DNA of 64,000 bases from JBBQUN01 sp963717115 (GTDB taxonomy: Bacteria; Actinomycetota; Acidimicrobiia; Acidimicrobiales; SZUA-35), in NCBI GenBank assembly GCA_963717115.1, contig CAVQVO010000009.1, positions 686,207 to 750,206 of the forward strand, read 5' to 3'. Shown piece after piece: positions 43,939 through 51,875 of the stretch (position 1 is the stretch's first letter; each line of letters begins with the position of its first letter). A program made the position numbers and the translations under genes. Under the pieces are notes generated by a model that was not told where the DNA came from, ran no database searches, and saw only the letters and a program-made list of their open reading frames with translations.

Positions 43939-43968
43939 TACACTGTACGTCCTTCGGCGTACAGTGTA
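43939..43968. promoter_or_regulatory. TetR operator with perfect 11-bp inverted repeat
   Basis: TACACTGTACG (43939-43949), an 8-nt spacer, then CGTACAGTGTA (43958-43968). Each arm is itself a CGTACA-N-TGTACG-type palindrome, so two regulator dimers could bind. The site lies 28 bases from the dehydrogenase start and 12 from the TetR start and should control both genes. Confidence 0.85.
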
Positions 43969-43979
43969 CAGTGCGGAGT

Positions 43980-44627
43980 GTGACGACCCCGACCAGCGAT
44001 CGCGCACCTCTCGATCGCGATGCGATCGTCGCCGGAGGGGTTGCCTTCGCCGACGAGCGCGGAACCGACGCCCTGTCGATGCGCAAGCTCGCCGCAGGGC
44101 TCGGCTACGAGGTGATGTCGCTGTACAACCACGTCGCCAGCAAGGCCGAGGTGCTCACGCTGATGGTCGACACCGTGGCCGCCGAGATCCCCGACCCGGA
44201 CCCCGCCGCCGAACCACTCCTCGCCGTGCGCGCCCTCGCCGTCGACACCCGGGCGGCGCTCGTTCGGCATCCGTGGGCGGCGTCGCTGTGGCTACGCCAA
44301 CTCCCCGGCCCGGCCCGCGTGCGGCACATGGAGAACCACCTCGCAGCCCTCGCCGCCACCGACTTGTCGCCCCGGGTGGCGCACCTGGCGTTCCACGCCG
44401 TCAACAACCACGTGATCGGCTACACCCTGCAGGAACAGGCGATGGCGTACGTCACGCCGACCGAGGGCGACGCCGAGGCGCTCGCCCGCTCGTTCATGGA
44501 GGGGCTCTCCGAGAACGACGCCCCCCACACGATCATCCACGTTCGCCAGCACCTCGACGGCGACACGGCGAGCAGCTTCGAACTGGTGCTCGATCTCATC
44601 CTCGAGGGCCTTGCCCGGCTGGACTGA
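43980..44627 (+). CDS. TetR-family regulator with TetR_C-type domain
   Basis: A 215-aa regulator from GTG 43980. The helix-turn-helix is DALSMRKLAAGLGYEVMSLY followed by NHVASKAEVLTLMVD. The ligand domain (RHPWAASLWLRQLPGPARVR, FHAVNNHVIGYTLQEQAMAY) is of the TetR_C/TetR class-C type. It shares a promoter region with the divergent dehydrogenase, and the 43939-43968 operator is adjacent to its start. It is expected to repress both genes until a small inducer binds. Confidence 0.9.
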   Translation: MTTPTSDRAPLDRDAIVAGGVAFADERGTDALSMRKLAAGLGYEVMSLYNHVASKAEVLTLMVDTVAAEIPDPDPAAEPLLAVRALAVDTRAALVRHPWAASLWLRQLPGPARVRHMENHLAALAATDLSPRVAHLAFHAVNNHVIGYTLQEQAMAYVTPTEGDAEALARSFMEGLSENDAPHTIIHVRQHLDGDTASSFELVLDLILEGLARLD

Positions 44628-44813
44628 GCGCGGGCCGCGAGCCTCAGCGGGAGGCCGGACCCGGGCCGACGCACGTGATCGAACCGTGTCGAGTCGTCGG
44701 ACATGACCGAGCGTGAAGCCAGGGCAGGCGGTCGAGGGTTTCGTGAAGGGTCGGGCGGGTAGGGCGCCGGCCATGATGACATTCGTGGTCCCGCCGATGA
44801 AAGCCGCCCACTC

Positions 44814-45461
44814 ATGATCGTGTCGATCGTCGGGGGGCACGGATCGGTGGCCCGGCTGCTCACGCCGCTCCTCACGTCCCGGGGTCACACCGTCCGCGGC
44901 CTGGTCCGGAACACCGATCATTTCGACGACCTCCGCGACGACGGTGCCCGCCCCGTCCTCTGCGACCTCGAATCGGCAGCCGACGACGAGCTCGACGCGG
45001 CCCTGGAATCGAGCGACGTGGTGGTGTTCGCCGCCGGAGCCGGGCCGAACAGCGGGCCCGAACGCAAGAAGACACTCGACCGGGACGGGGCGATCCGATC
45101 CGTTCGGTCTGCGATGCGGGTCGGCGCCGATCGATTCGTGATCGTCAGTTCCATGGGTGCCGATGACCCACCGAGCGACGACGAGACCTTCAGCGTCTAC
45201 CTGCGAGCCAAGGCGGCAGCCGACGAGGCGGCCCGAGAGGCCGACATCGACGCCACGATCGTGCGACCGGGTGGCCTGACCGACGACGAGCCGACGGGGG
45301 CGGTGCGACTTGCCGAGACGACGGGCCGAGGCGAGATCCCGCGCGGCGACGTCGCCGCCGTACTGGCCGAACTGATCGACACCGATCGGGGCCGCGGCCT
45401 CACGTTCGAACTCATCGGGGGCGACACCGCCGTCGCCGATGCGGTGGCGGCGCTCGACTGA
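44814..45461 (+). CDS. NAD(P)H-binding atypical SDR protein
   Basis: A 215-aa protein of the YwnB/YtfG-like atypical short-chain dehydrogenase group. The Rossmann start is MIVSIVGGHGSVARLLTPLL (GGxGxxA), followed by VRGLVRNTDHFDDLRDDGA; VVVFAAGAGPNSGPERKKTL covers the cofactor edge, and the YLRAKAAADEAAREADIDATI stretch with VRPGGLTDD ends the core. The catalytic YxxxK is YLRAK. Such proteins reduce flavins, quinones or act as redox sensors. Monocistronic. Confidence 0.82.
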   Translation: MIVSIVGGHGSVARLLTPLLTSRGHTVRGLVRNTDHFDDLRDDGARPVLCDLESAADDELDAALESSDVVVFAAGAGPNSGPERKKTLDRDGAIRSVRSAMRVGADRFVIVSSMGADDPPSDDETFSVYLRAKAAADEAAREADIDATIVRPGGLTDDEPTGAVRLAETTGRGEIPRGDVAAVLAELIDTDRGRGLTFELIGGDTAVADAVAALD

Positions 45462-45477
45462 TCCCTGCTCGGTCCGG

Positions 45478-46008
45478 TCAGCCGGTGACCCGAGCTTGGG
45501 GCTGGGCGACGAAGGCCGTCTCGAGCGCCTTCTGATGGTGGCGTTGCAGATCGGCGAGCTGGGCCTTCGCTCGCTCGAGGTGGAGGGACACGTCGGGCAT
45601 CGAGGGGTGTTCGGCGGTGCCGGCGACGGTCTCGACGACGACCCAGAGCCGGAGTTTGGCGTTGACGCCGGCGACCAGCGCCTCGAGTTCGATCACGCGG
45701 CTCAGGGGCGAATAGGACCGGACCCGGCCGTTGGGCTTGAGACGGCCGGCGATCTCGCCCGCTCGGAGCGCGAGTCGTTTGAACTGGCAGGGCCCGGCGC
45801 CGACGGCGGCCAGGACCTCGACGAGCGTCGCCCGCTCGTCGTCGAGTTCGGGGAGGAACCGGTCGACGAGATAGCGGCCCAGTTCGGTGTCGGTGTTGGA
45901 CGCGGCGCAGCGACGGGCCAGCGCATGACCGGCCTGTGACGCGGCGTCGTGATCCTGCAGGTAGATCACGAGCAGGTGCGTCGGATCGCTCACGATCGGA
46001 CTCGCCAT
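45478..46008 (-). CDS. Ferritin-like helical protein, actinobacterial family
   Basis: A 176-aa all-helical product from ATG 46008 (ribosome site CGAGGAG). Helices include HLLVIYLQDHDAASQAGHAL, YLVDRFLPELDDERATLVEV, SPLSRVIELEALVAGVNAKL and LHLERAKAQLADLQRHHQKA. The four-helix layout with scattered Glu/His (DHDAA, ELDDE, ELEAL) resembles a ferritin-like fold common in actinobacteria and without assigned function. Metal binding is not proven. It follows the sugar-modification operon. Confidence 0.65.
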   Translation of the reverse strand: MASPIVSDPTHLLVIYLQDHDAASQAGHALARRCAASNTDTELGRYLVDRFLPELDDERATLVEVLAAVGAGPCQFKRLALRAGEIAGRLKPNGRVRSYSPLSRVIELEALVAGVNAKLRLWVVVETVAGTAEHPSMPDVSLHLERAKAQLADLQRHHQKALETAFVAQPQARVTG

Positions 46009-46052
46009 GGGGACTCCTCGAACGGTTGGAGGATGGAAGGGGTCGGGCCCCC

Positions 46053-46997
46053 TTACCCGTTCGAGGGCGGTCCGAAACGCGTCGTGGTCGGCTCGAGGTC
46101 GACGGACCGGTAGGCCGCCTCGACGATCCGCATGGCCGTGAGTCCGACCTCGGCGGAGGCGACCGGGGTGTCGCCCGTGGCGCAGCAGTGGGCGAAGTCG
46201 GCCATCTGGGCCCGATACATCGGCAGCGAACAGTGCTCGTAGCCGTCCGGGGGCGGCGAGTCGGCCGTGAACTCGGGCCAGATGCGTCGATGACCGCCGG
46301 TTCCGTAGACCTCGGTCTCGGCCTCGACGCCGTCGAGGCGCGGTTGCCACCAGCCGAACTCGACGACGCTGCGGACGCCCCCCGACCAGTCGATGATGAC
46401 CACGCCGTCGTCCTCGACCTCGTAGTCGCCGTATGCGGTTCCGAAGGAGGCGTGGACTCGTGACGGTTGCGGGTCGCCGAGCAGGAACCGGGCGGTGTCG
46501 ATGGCATGGATCCCCATGTCGATCAGCGCCCCACCACCGGAGAGCGCCGGATCGGTGAACCAGCCGCTCGGTCCCCAGCCGGCGTGGATGCCGTAGCCAC
46601 GGGTGCGGACCGGACGGCCGACGGCGCCGGCGGCGATGCGGTCACGGAAGGCGATGACCTCGTCGCGGTAGCGCCACATGTGGCCGACGAGCAGGGTGCG
46701 GCCCGTTGCGGCGGCGGTCGCGGCGATCTCCTCGGCTTCGGCGACCGTGATGGCCATCGGCTTGTCGAGCAGGACGTGTTTGCCGGCCTCCAGCGCCGCC
46801 ATGGCCTGGCGGTGGTGGAGCGCATTGGGCGTCCCGACGACGACGGCGTCGACGTCGTCGGCCCGAGCCGCGGCTTGCCAGTCGTCGGTCGACCGGCAGA
46901 TGTGCGTGATCTCCAGGCCGCAGGCCCGGGCGGCCCGTTCGTGCATCGTCCCGATGAAGCCGTGTCCGAGCAGGGCCAGACGCAGGGGACGGCTCAC
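46053..46997 (-). CDS. Gfo/Idh/MocA-family oxidoreductase
   Basis: A 314-aa NAD(P)-dependent sugar or cyclitol dehydrogenase. The Rossmann start is RLALLGHGFIGTMHERAARA; VDAVVVGTPNALHHRQAMAA leads to KHVLLDKPMAITVAEAEEIA with the catalytic Lys of the EKP-type motif (DKP here). GGGALIDMGIHAIDTARFLL is the conserved GGGxxxDxGxHxxD signature. It starts 4 bases inside the DegT aminotransferase gene (ATGA), which implies coupled action: oxidation to a keto-sugar, then transamination. Confidence 0.9.
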   Translation of the reverse strand: MSRPLRLALLGHGFIGTMHERAARACGLEITHICRSTDDWQAAARADDVDAVVVGTPNALHHRQAMAALEAGKHVLLDKPMAITVAEAEEIAATAAATGRTLLVGHMWRYRDEVIAFRDRIAAGAVGRPVRTRGYGIHAGWGPSGWFTDPALSGGGALIDMGIHAIDTARFLLGDPQPSRVHASFGTAYGDYEVEDDGVVIIDWSGGVRSVVEFGWWQPRLDGVEAETEVYGTGGHRRIWPEFTADSPPPDGYEHCSLPMYRAQMADFAHCCATGDTPVASAEVGLTAMRIVEAAYRSVDLEPTTTRFGPPSNG

Positions 46998-48250
46998 GGG
47001 CGCTCACCGGTGCCGAGACGGTCGACGATCCGGGCCGCATCGGTCTGGATGCGTGCCGCGGCGCGGGCCACGTCGAGCACGTCGTCCCGCTCGGCCAGCA
47101 ACAGCCGGTGCTGCAGCCAGACGGTGCTCGCTGCGGCGTGCTGGGCCCGGGGGAGATCCAGCGCTGCGTAGTCGAGGTCGGGGGCGTGTTGTCGGAGCCG
47201 GGGTGCGAAGCGGTGATCGCGGAACAGGGCGAGGTCGCTGAGCGAGGGATACGACACGCTCATCGGGACACCCTCGGCGGCGAGGGCCCGTTCGAAGCCC
47301 GCCAGCGAGAGCCCGGCGAACTGGTCGCGGTCGTAGTGGAACACGAAGCAGTAGTTGCCCTGGGAGTCCATGCGCGGGTCCCGGCGCGGGGTCCGCAGCC
47401 CGGGGATCTCGTCGAGCGCGGCGTTGAGCGCGATCGCGTTCTCGTTGCGGATGCGGTTCTGTTCGGGGAAACGGCCGAGTTGGGCCCGCAGGACCGCCCC
47501 CTGCCACTCGGTCATCCGCAGGTTCGAGCCGTAGGTGGCGTGGTGGTAGAACCACTCGTCCTTCACCCGGCCGCAGTCGGCGTAGGCCCAGGCGCGATCG
47601 CCGAGCTCCTCGTCGTTGCCGATCAGGACACCGCCCTCGCCGGCGGTCATGAGCTTGGACCGCTGCATCGAGAAGCTGCCGAAGTCTCCCCACGAGCCGA
47701 CCCCGCGCCCTCGCCAGAACGTGCCGTGGGCATGGGCGCAGTCCTCGATCAGGCGCAGGCCGCGACGGGCGCAGAGTTCGGTGAGTGCGTCGAGGTCGGC
47801 GGCCGCCCCGGCGACGTGAACGGCGATGATGGCCCTGGTGCGCGGGGTCACGGCGGCCTCGGCCGCCGACACGTCGATGCACAGGGTGTCGGGATCGATG
47901 TCGACGAGGACCGGCGTGGCGTTGACGGCGAGTACCGCTCCCGCCGAGGCCACGAAGGTCATGCCGGGCACGATGACCTCGTCGCCCTCGCCGACGTCGC
48001 AGGCGATGAGTGCCGCCTCGAGCGTGTGGGTGCCATTGGTCAGGGCCAGCCCGAAACGGGCGCCGTGGTAGGCGGCGAAGTCGGCTGCGAAACCGGCCGC
48101 CACCGTGCCGTCGCCCTGCCACCAGCCGCCGGCATCGAGGACACCGAGCAGCCCTTCGCGTTCGCCGTCGTCCCACACCGGCCAGGCCGGGTAGTCGGAG
48201 GAGCGGATCGGGGTGCCGCCGAGGATGGCGGGGCGGTCGTCGGTGGTCAT
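46994..48250 (-). CDS. DegT/DnrJ/EryC1/StrS-family aminotransferase
   Basis: A 418-aa PLP-dependent sugar or cyclitol aminotransferase. The PLP Lys lies in FGSFSMQRSKLMTAGEGGVL; VIVPGMTFVASAGAVLAVNA, DIDPDTLCIDVSAAEAAVTP and LIEDCAHAHGTFWRGRGVGS (Asp contacting the PLP ring) are family marks, as is the start GGTPIRSSDYPAWPVWDDGE. It overlaps the downstream Gfo/Idh gene by 4 nt and its start overlaps the PIG-L gene by 4 nt, a tightly coupled operon for making an amino-sugar or aminocyclitol. Confidence 0.92.
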   Translation of the reverse strand: MTTDDRPAILGGTPIRSSDYPAWPVWDDGEREGLLGVLDAGGWWQGDGTVAAGFAADFAAYHGARFGLALTNGTHTLEAALIACDVGEGDEVIVPGMTFVASAGAVLAVNATPVLVDIDPDTLCIDVSAAEAAVTPRTRAIIAVHVAGAAADLDALTELCARRGLRLIEDCAHAHGTFWRGRGVGSWGDFGSFSMQRSKLMTAGEGGVLIGNDEELGDRAWAYADCGRVKDEWFYHHATYGSNLRMTEWQGAVLRAQLGRFPEQNRIRNENAIALNAALDEIPGLRTPRRDPRMDSQGNYCFVFHYDRDQFAGLSLAGFERALAAEGVPMSVSYPSLSDLALFRDHRFAPRLRQHAPDLDYAALDLPRAQHAAASTVWLQHRLLLAERDDVLDVARAAARIQTDAARIVDRLGTGERP

Positions 48251-49089
48251 GGTCGTCGCACACCGATGCGGTCGAGCGCCCCGGCCAGCCCGCCGAAGGT
48301 CACGACCCGGAACTCCTCGGCGGCCGGTAGGCCGTGGGCGGCGCCGGTGCGCTCCGATCCGGCTCGCACCAGCAGCTCCATCAGTGGCCCGACGTCACCG
48401 GAGGCGACCGTGTCGGCGGCGATCGGGAGGTCCCAGCCGCCGGTGTGCGCCTGGAGGCACAGCTGGTTGGCGAAGTTCGTCATCATCGTGACGTGCGCGC
48501 CGGCGGCCTCGATCTTCCGGTCGAGCGTGGACGAGATGTCGACCACGTCGGTGACGTCGGTGACGCGGCGCCCGAAGTACCACCGCTCGAAACAGCCGTG
48601 AAGGGGCAGTCCCTCGGCGAGATGCTCGGGGTGGTGCTTGTCGAACTGGCTGGTCCAGAACGCCTCGTCGGTCGCCGCGGCGACGGCGAGGTGGTCCTGG
48701 TTGTCCTCGCCGTAGCCGGCGTAGGGATCGAACGTCACCAACGCGTAGGGGCGATGGGTTCGCACCTGCCGGATGATCTGTTCGCGCAGGGCCACCTCGC
48801 TGGCGTCGCCCAGGGTGTCGGTGGGGTGGCCCAGTTCGACGATCTCGGCCACGCCGAGGATGTCGCAGGCCCGCCGGAACTCGTGGGTGTTGGCGGTGAT
48901 GGTCTCGGTCTCGGACAGGCCGAGCGAGTCCCAGCGGTCGTCGGTCGTCCGAACCACGACCACGCGCCAGCCGGCTGCCGCCCAGGCCGCCACGGTGCCG
49001 CCGAGGAACAGCGCCACGTCGTCGGCGTGAGCGATCACGACCAGGATCACCCGGTCCTCGCCAGGCTCGATCCGACGCACCGAAGGCAT
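48247..49089 (-). CDS. PIG-L/LmbE-family N-deacetylase
   Basis: About 280 aa from ATG 49089 (the frame can also start at GTG 49164, overlapping the amidase). PIG-L enzymes remove N-acetyl from amino sugars using zinc. The first motif is VILVVIAHADDVALFLGGTV; the usual AHPDD reads AHADD here, which keeps the His and Asp residues. The second is VTFDPYAGYGEDNQDHLAVA with the metal His. IEAAGAHVTMMTN near the C-terminus matches family members. It is coupled by ATGA to the aminotransferase, supporting a shared pathway. Confidence 0.85.
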   Translation of the reverse strand: MPSVRRIEPGEDRVILVVIAHADDVALFLGGTVAAWAAAGWRVVVVRTTDDRWDSLGLSETETITANTHEFRRACDILGVAEIVELGHPTDTLGDASEVALREQIIRQVRTHRPYALVTFDPYAGYGEDNQDHLAVAAATDEAFWTSQFDKHHPEHLAEGLPLHGCFERWYFGRRVTDVTDVVDISSTLDRKIEAAGAHVTMMTNFANQLCLQAHTGGWDLPIAADTVASGDVGPLMELLVRAGSERTGAAHGLPAAEEFRVVTFGGLAGALDRIGVRRP

Positions 49090-49136
49090 GGCCGAGCCCT
49101 GACCGCGAGCCGGTTCGGGCTCGATCGCGAACACGG

Positions 49137-50537
49137 TCAACCGATCGGCGCGTGACGTGGCCACGGCGAGGTCTGTTCCAGGATGCGGGCCAGTCGCAGA
49201 CAGAGGTCCTCACGGTGCCGAGGGGCGGTGATCATCAACCCGACCGGGAGGCCGTCGGCGGTCAGGCCGGCCGGGACCGTGATGGACGGCAGGTTGGCGA
49301 TGTTCGCGAGCATCGTGAGCAAGGCCGCATGACCGGCATGGCAGGCCCGGCCGTCGATCTCGGTCGGCATCGGACCCTCGGCGGCGAACGGGGGGCAGGC
49401 GTTCGTCGGCGTGAGCAGGACGTCGGTCTGGTCGAAGAGATCGGCGATCTGGAGCTCCAGGCCGCGCCGCTTGCGCTCGACCGAGGCGAACCGGGGCAGC
49501 GTCGTCTGCGCGCTCTGACGCCATCCGGAGACGACCAGCGGGTCGAGTTCGTCGAGCCGCTGCTCCCAGTCCGCGGGCACGTCGACGAACTGGTCGGCAG
49601 CCTCCATGTAGCGGTAGATGCCGATGAAGTCGTCGAGTTGCACCTCGACCCCGGTCCGGTCGAGATCGGCGGCCTCGACGAGGGAGCGAGCGGCCTGCTC
49701 GGCGAGCGTCGACACCTCCCGGTCGACCACCACGAAACCGAGGTCGGTCGACCAGGTGGCTCGGAGGCCGGCGACGTCCAACTGCTCGGCTGCCGCGGCA
49801 TGGCTCGCCGTCGATCGTGGCGCGCTGGTGCGGTCACGGGGGTCGGGTCCGGCGGCGACGTCGAGCAGGAGCGCGGTGTCGGTCACGGTGGTGGCGAGTG
49901 CGAAGTTCACGGCGTTCTGGGCGTGGCGGGTCACGTTGAACGTGGGCACGCAGCCATAGGTCGGCTTCAGCCCGGGAAGGCCGCAGGAACCGGCAGGACC
50001 TCGGATCGAACCTCCGCCGTCGCTGGCCGTGCCGAACGGGACGACCCCGGCGGAGACGGCGGCGGCGGTGCCACCGCTCGATCCACCGGGTGTCCGCTCC
50101 GGGTTCCACGGGTTGCGGGTGACGCCGAGCAGGGGACTGGCGGTGTAGCCCCAGGCGCCGAATTCGGGGGTCGCCGTCTTGCCGATCGGGATGGCCCCGG
50201 CCGCCCGGAACCGGGCGACGTGGATGTCGTCGCGGACGGCGGGCGGCGAGTCGGCGTACCAGCGCGAGCCTCGGGTGGTGGGCATGCCGGCACAGTCCTC
50301 GAGGTCTTTCACCCCGAACGGGACGCCGGCCAGCGGCCCGAGTGGCTCGCCTGCCCGTCGGGAGCGATCGATCCGATCGGCCTCGGCCCGTGCCCCGGCG
50401 GCGTCGACGTGGACGAAGGCGTTCAGCGCCGGGTCGTGCTCCTCGATGGCGGCGAGGGCCTGCTCGACCAGTGATCGGGCCGAGACGTCGCCCGACCGGA
50501 CGAGGGCCGCGGCACCGGCGACATCAGGGACTTCCAT
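49137..50537 (-). CDS. Amidase signature family enzyme
   Basis: A 466-aa amidase with the Ser-cisSer-Lys triad: VPFGVKDLEDCAGMPTTRGS (Lys), NPERTPGGSSGGTAAAVSAG and ASDGGGSIRGPAGSCGLPGL (both Ser). The C-terminal VLLTPTNACPPFAAEGPMPT and NIANLPSITVPAGLTADGLP are typical of AS enzymes such as GatA and 6-aminohexanoate hydrolase. It is the first gene of the operon that includes the deacetylase, aminotransferase and dehydrogenase. The substrate may be an amide of the pathway product, which is inference. Confidence 0.9.
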   Translation of the reverse strand: MEVPDVAGAAALVRSGDVSARSLVEQALAAIEEHDPALNAFVHVDAAGARAEADRIDRSRRAGEPLGPLAGVPFGVKDLEDCAGMPTTRGSRWYADSPPAVRDDIHVARFRAAGAIPIGKTATPEFGAWGYTASPLLGVTRNPWNPERTPGGSSGGTAAAVSAGVVPFGTASDGGGSIRGPAGSCGLPGLKPTYGCVPTFNVTRHAQNAVNFALATTVTDTALLLDVAAGPDPRDRTSAPRSTASHAAAAEQLDVAGLRATWSTDLGFVVVDREVSTLAEQAARSLVEAADLDRTGVEVQLDDFIGIYRYMEAADQFVDVPADWEQRLDELDPLVVSGWRQSAQTTLPRFASVERKRRGLELQIADLFDQTDVLLTPTNACPPFAAEGPMPTEIDGRACHAGHAALLTMLANIANLPSITVPAGLTADGLPVGLMITAPRHREDLCLRLARILEQTSPWPRHAPIG

Positions 50538-50713
50538 GGCACGCTCCCCGGGTCGGCGTCCGCGTCATCGGCCGAACCGTACCCCACCGAACGGGCCCGC
50601 CGAAAACGATCGCCGGCCCTCGTGACCGGCCGGGCGCCGAGCCCTACAGTGCGGCCGGTGGGGGCTCGCGTGGCGGCACAGACGATTCCGATCGCCCGGC
50701 CGGCGGCACCGGG

Positions 50714-51778
50714 ATGCCGTCCGCGGGTGAGCCCGTGATCGGGGCACCGTTCCCCACCGTCGAGGCCCCGGCCCCCGACGTCCTGGCCGCCCGTGACGGG
50801 CCCCTGCTCGTCTGCGCCAACGAGCCTCCGTGGTCGTCGCTTCGGGAACGACTCGTCGGCGTCGACCTGCTGGCCGAGGTGCCGTCGTGGAACATGGACG
50901 CGGACCATCTCGCCGCCGTCGTCGAGCGGCTGTGCGCCGACCATCCCGCGGAGCGACTCGCCTCGGCGACGGTCGTCGGGGTCGGAGGGGGCACGGCGCT
51001 CGACACGGCGAAGTACGTGTCGTGGCGGCTCGACCGTCCGTTGGTGCAGATCCCCACCATCACCTCGGTCGACGCCGGGTTCACGGACGCGATCGGGGTC
51101 CGAGACCGGGGGCGGGTGCGCTATGTCGGCACGATCGTGCCCGAGGTGGTGGTGCTCGACCTCCCGCTCATCCGGTCGGCGCCGGCGCACCTCAACCGGG
51201 CGGGGGTGGGCGACATCGTGTCGTGCCACACGGGACTGTTCGACTGGCGACTCGCCGCCGATCACGGCCTCGGTCATCCCTGGCACCCGGGCCTCGCCGC
51301 CCTGGGTGCGGCGTTGCTCGACGAGTTGGACGCCGCCGTCGAGGACGTCGCCGCGGTGTCCGATGACGGGGTGCGCTTCGTCGCCGATGCGTATCGTCGG
51401 ATCGGTGCGGCCTGCGCCTGGGCCGGCCACAGCCGCTTCGAGGAGGGTTCGGAGCACTTCTGGGCCTACGCCTTCGAGCACGCCACCGGCGCACACCCCG
51501 TCCACGGTGAGATCATCTCGTTCGCGGTCTGCGCGCTCTCCCACGTGCAGGGCAACGACCCCGAGCGCGCCTTCGGTCTCGTCGAGCGGGCGCAAGTCCG
51601 AGCCAATCCGTTCGATCTCGGCATCGAGGCCCACGTGTTCCGCTCGTGCCTGCTCGGGCTCCGCGACTACGCACGCTCCGAAGACCTCGACATCGGGGTC
51701 GCCGATCTGGTCGACATCACCCCCGCCCAGGCCGACGCCTCGTGGGCGTTCGTCAGCCGCCTGCCGAGGCGGGGCTGA
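50714..51778 (+). CDS. Iron-containing alcohol dehydrogenase / glycerol-1-phosphate dehydrogenase-like
   Basis: A 354-aa protein of the DHQS/Fe-ADH superfamily. The nucleotide motif is VVGVGGGTALDTAKYVSWRL (GGGxxxDxxK); VQIPTITSVDAGFTDAIGVR and PEVVVLDLPLIRSAPAHLNR follow, and metal ligands are likely in VGDIVSCHTGLFDW and ATGAHPVHGEIISFAVC (two His). It most resembles AraM/G1P-dehydrogenase-type enzymes. It is divergent from the amino-sugar-like operon and may supply its substrate. A TACAGT box at 50645 suggests transcription starts near 50657, so an upstream start out of the present frame is possible. Confidence 0.82.
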   Translation: MPSAGEPVIGAPFPTVEAPAPDVLAARDGPLLVCANEPPWSSLRERLVGVDLLAEVPSWNMDADHLAAVVERLCADHPAERLASATVVGVGGGTALDTAKYVSWRLDRPLVQIPTITSVDAGFTDAIGVRDRGRVRYVGTIVPEVVVLDLPLIRSAPAHLNRAGVGDIVSCHTGLFDWRLAADHGLGHPWHPGLAALGAALLDELDAAVEDVAAVSDDGVRFVADAYRRIGAACAWAGHSRFEEGSEHFWAYAFEHATGAHPVHGEIISFAVCALSHVQGNDPERAFGLVERAQVRANPFDLGIEAHVFRSCLLGLRDYARSEDLDIGVADLVDITPAQADASWAFVSRLPRRG

Positions 51779-51875
51779 CGTCGACGTCCGACGTCGGACC
51801 GAGTCGGGGGTGACCCGGGCCCGCCGTTCGCCGATGTGGTTGACTGGTGCGGGCATCGACCCGAGGGAGTCCACG

